Shown here: positions 5,106-5,124 of the stretch, one piece after another | Position numbering within the stretch: the first letter of the stretch is position 1 | Layout: every line of letters starts with the position of its first letter | DNA from: Thermoflexus sp. | GTDB taxonomy: Bacteria; Chloroflexota; Anaerolineae; Thermoflexales; Thermoflexaceae | Direction: 5' to 3' | Assembly (NCBI RefSeq): GCF_034432235.1 | Contig: NZ_DAOUCJ010000101.1 | Span: 1 to 5,124 of the forward strand | DNA length: 5,124 nt | Made by a program: the position numbers and the translations under genes | Notes under the pieces: generated by a model | Told to the model about the DNA's origin: nothing | Seen by the model: only the letters and a program-made list of their open reading frames with translations | Databases searched by the model: none

Positions 5106-5124
5106 TCAGGGCTGGCTCACCGCC
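5106..5124 (-). CDS. C-terminal end of upstream gene, probably amino-acid ABC substrate-binding protein
   Basis: Only the last five codons and the stop are visible: the minus strand reads AVSQP then TGA at 5108-5106. The other two minus-strand frames do not stop in the visible piece, so the frame choice relies on context. Because two amino-acid permeases follow directly and a hairpin separates them, the usual gluBCD-like order predicts a periplasmic or lipid-anchored solute-binding protein here. Nothing in five residues identifies the family. Confidence 0.4.

Noticed and set aside
1..5124. Defence system, CRISPR array, insertion sequence or other novel mobile system
   Set aside because: No transposase, nuclease, toxin, regular repeat-spacer pattern or terminal inverted repeats are seen. 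All supported genes are housekeeping or metabolic families with intact frames and similar composition.

Overview
The window is an ordinary-looking, GC-rich (roughly 60 % or more by eye) bacterial chromosomal segment. Every gene I can support lies on the minus strand, so the biological reading order runs from base 5124 down to base 1. The tightly packed genes, the style of the LytR-CpsA-Psr protein and the start of the gyrase protein suggest a GC-rich, possibly thermophilic member of the Chloroflexota (Anaerolineae or Thermoflexus type). That assignment rests on recollection of similar proteins and is low confidence.

Layout in transcription order. (1) 5124-3545 is the end of a polar amino-acid ABC importer operon. 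It holds the last codons of an upstream gene, probably the substrate-binding protein, then a strong 15-bp hairpin, then two paralogous membrane permeases of the HisM/GlnP type. The order (binding protein, short permease, permease with an N-terminal extension) resembles gluBCD. No ATP-binding subunit is inside the window. (2) 3544-3180 is a 365-base gap with no convincing gene. It holds a hairpin, a C-rich/G-poor stretch on the transcribed strand that could act as a Rho-dependent terminator, and weak promoter candidates for the next cluster. (3) 3179-247 is a close-packed cluster of cytidine deaminase (cdd), a LytR-CpsA-Psr cell-envelope phosphotransferase and an acyl-CoA dehydrogenase, with gaps of 10 and 19 bases and good ribosome binding sites. 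(4) After a 63-base gap with an inverted repeat and a direct repeat, the first 61 codons of gyrA (DNA gyrase subunit A) run off the left edge.

How the genes work together: the transporter genes form one functional unit for amino-acid uptake. The cdd, LCP and acyl-CoA dehydrogenase genes are probably co-transcribed but serve unrelated jobs (pyrimidine salvage, attachment of polymers to the cell wall, acyl-CoA oxidation), and gyrA is a housekeeping gene beside them. I see no mobile element, CRISPR array, tRNA or rRNA, and no evidence of a new multi-gene system. The most interesting signals are regulatory: the hairpin between binding protein and permease, the repeats in front of gyrA, and the structured gap before cdd.
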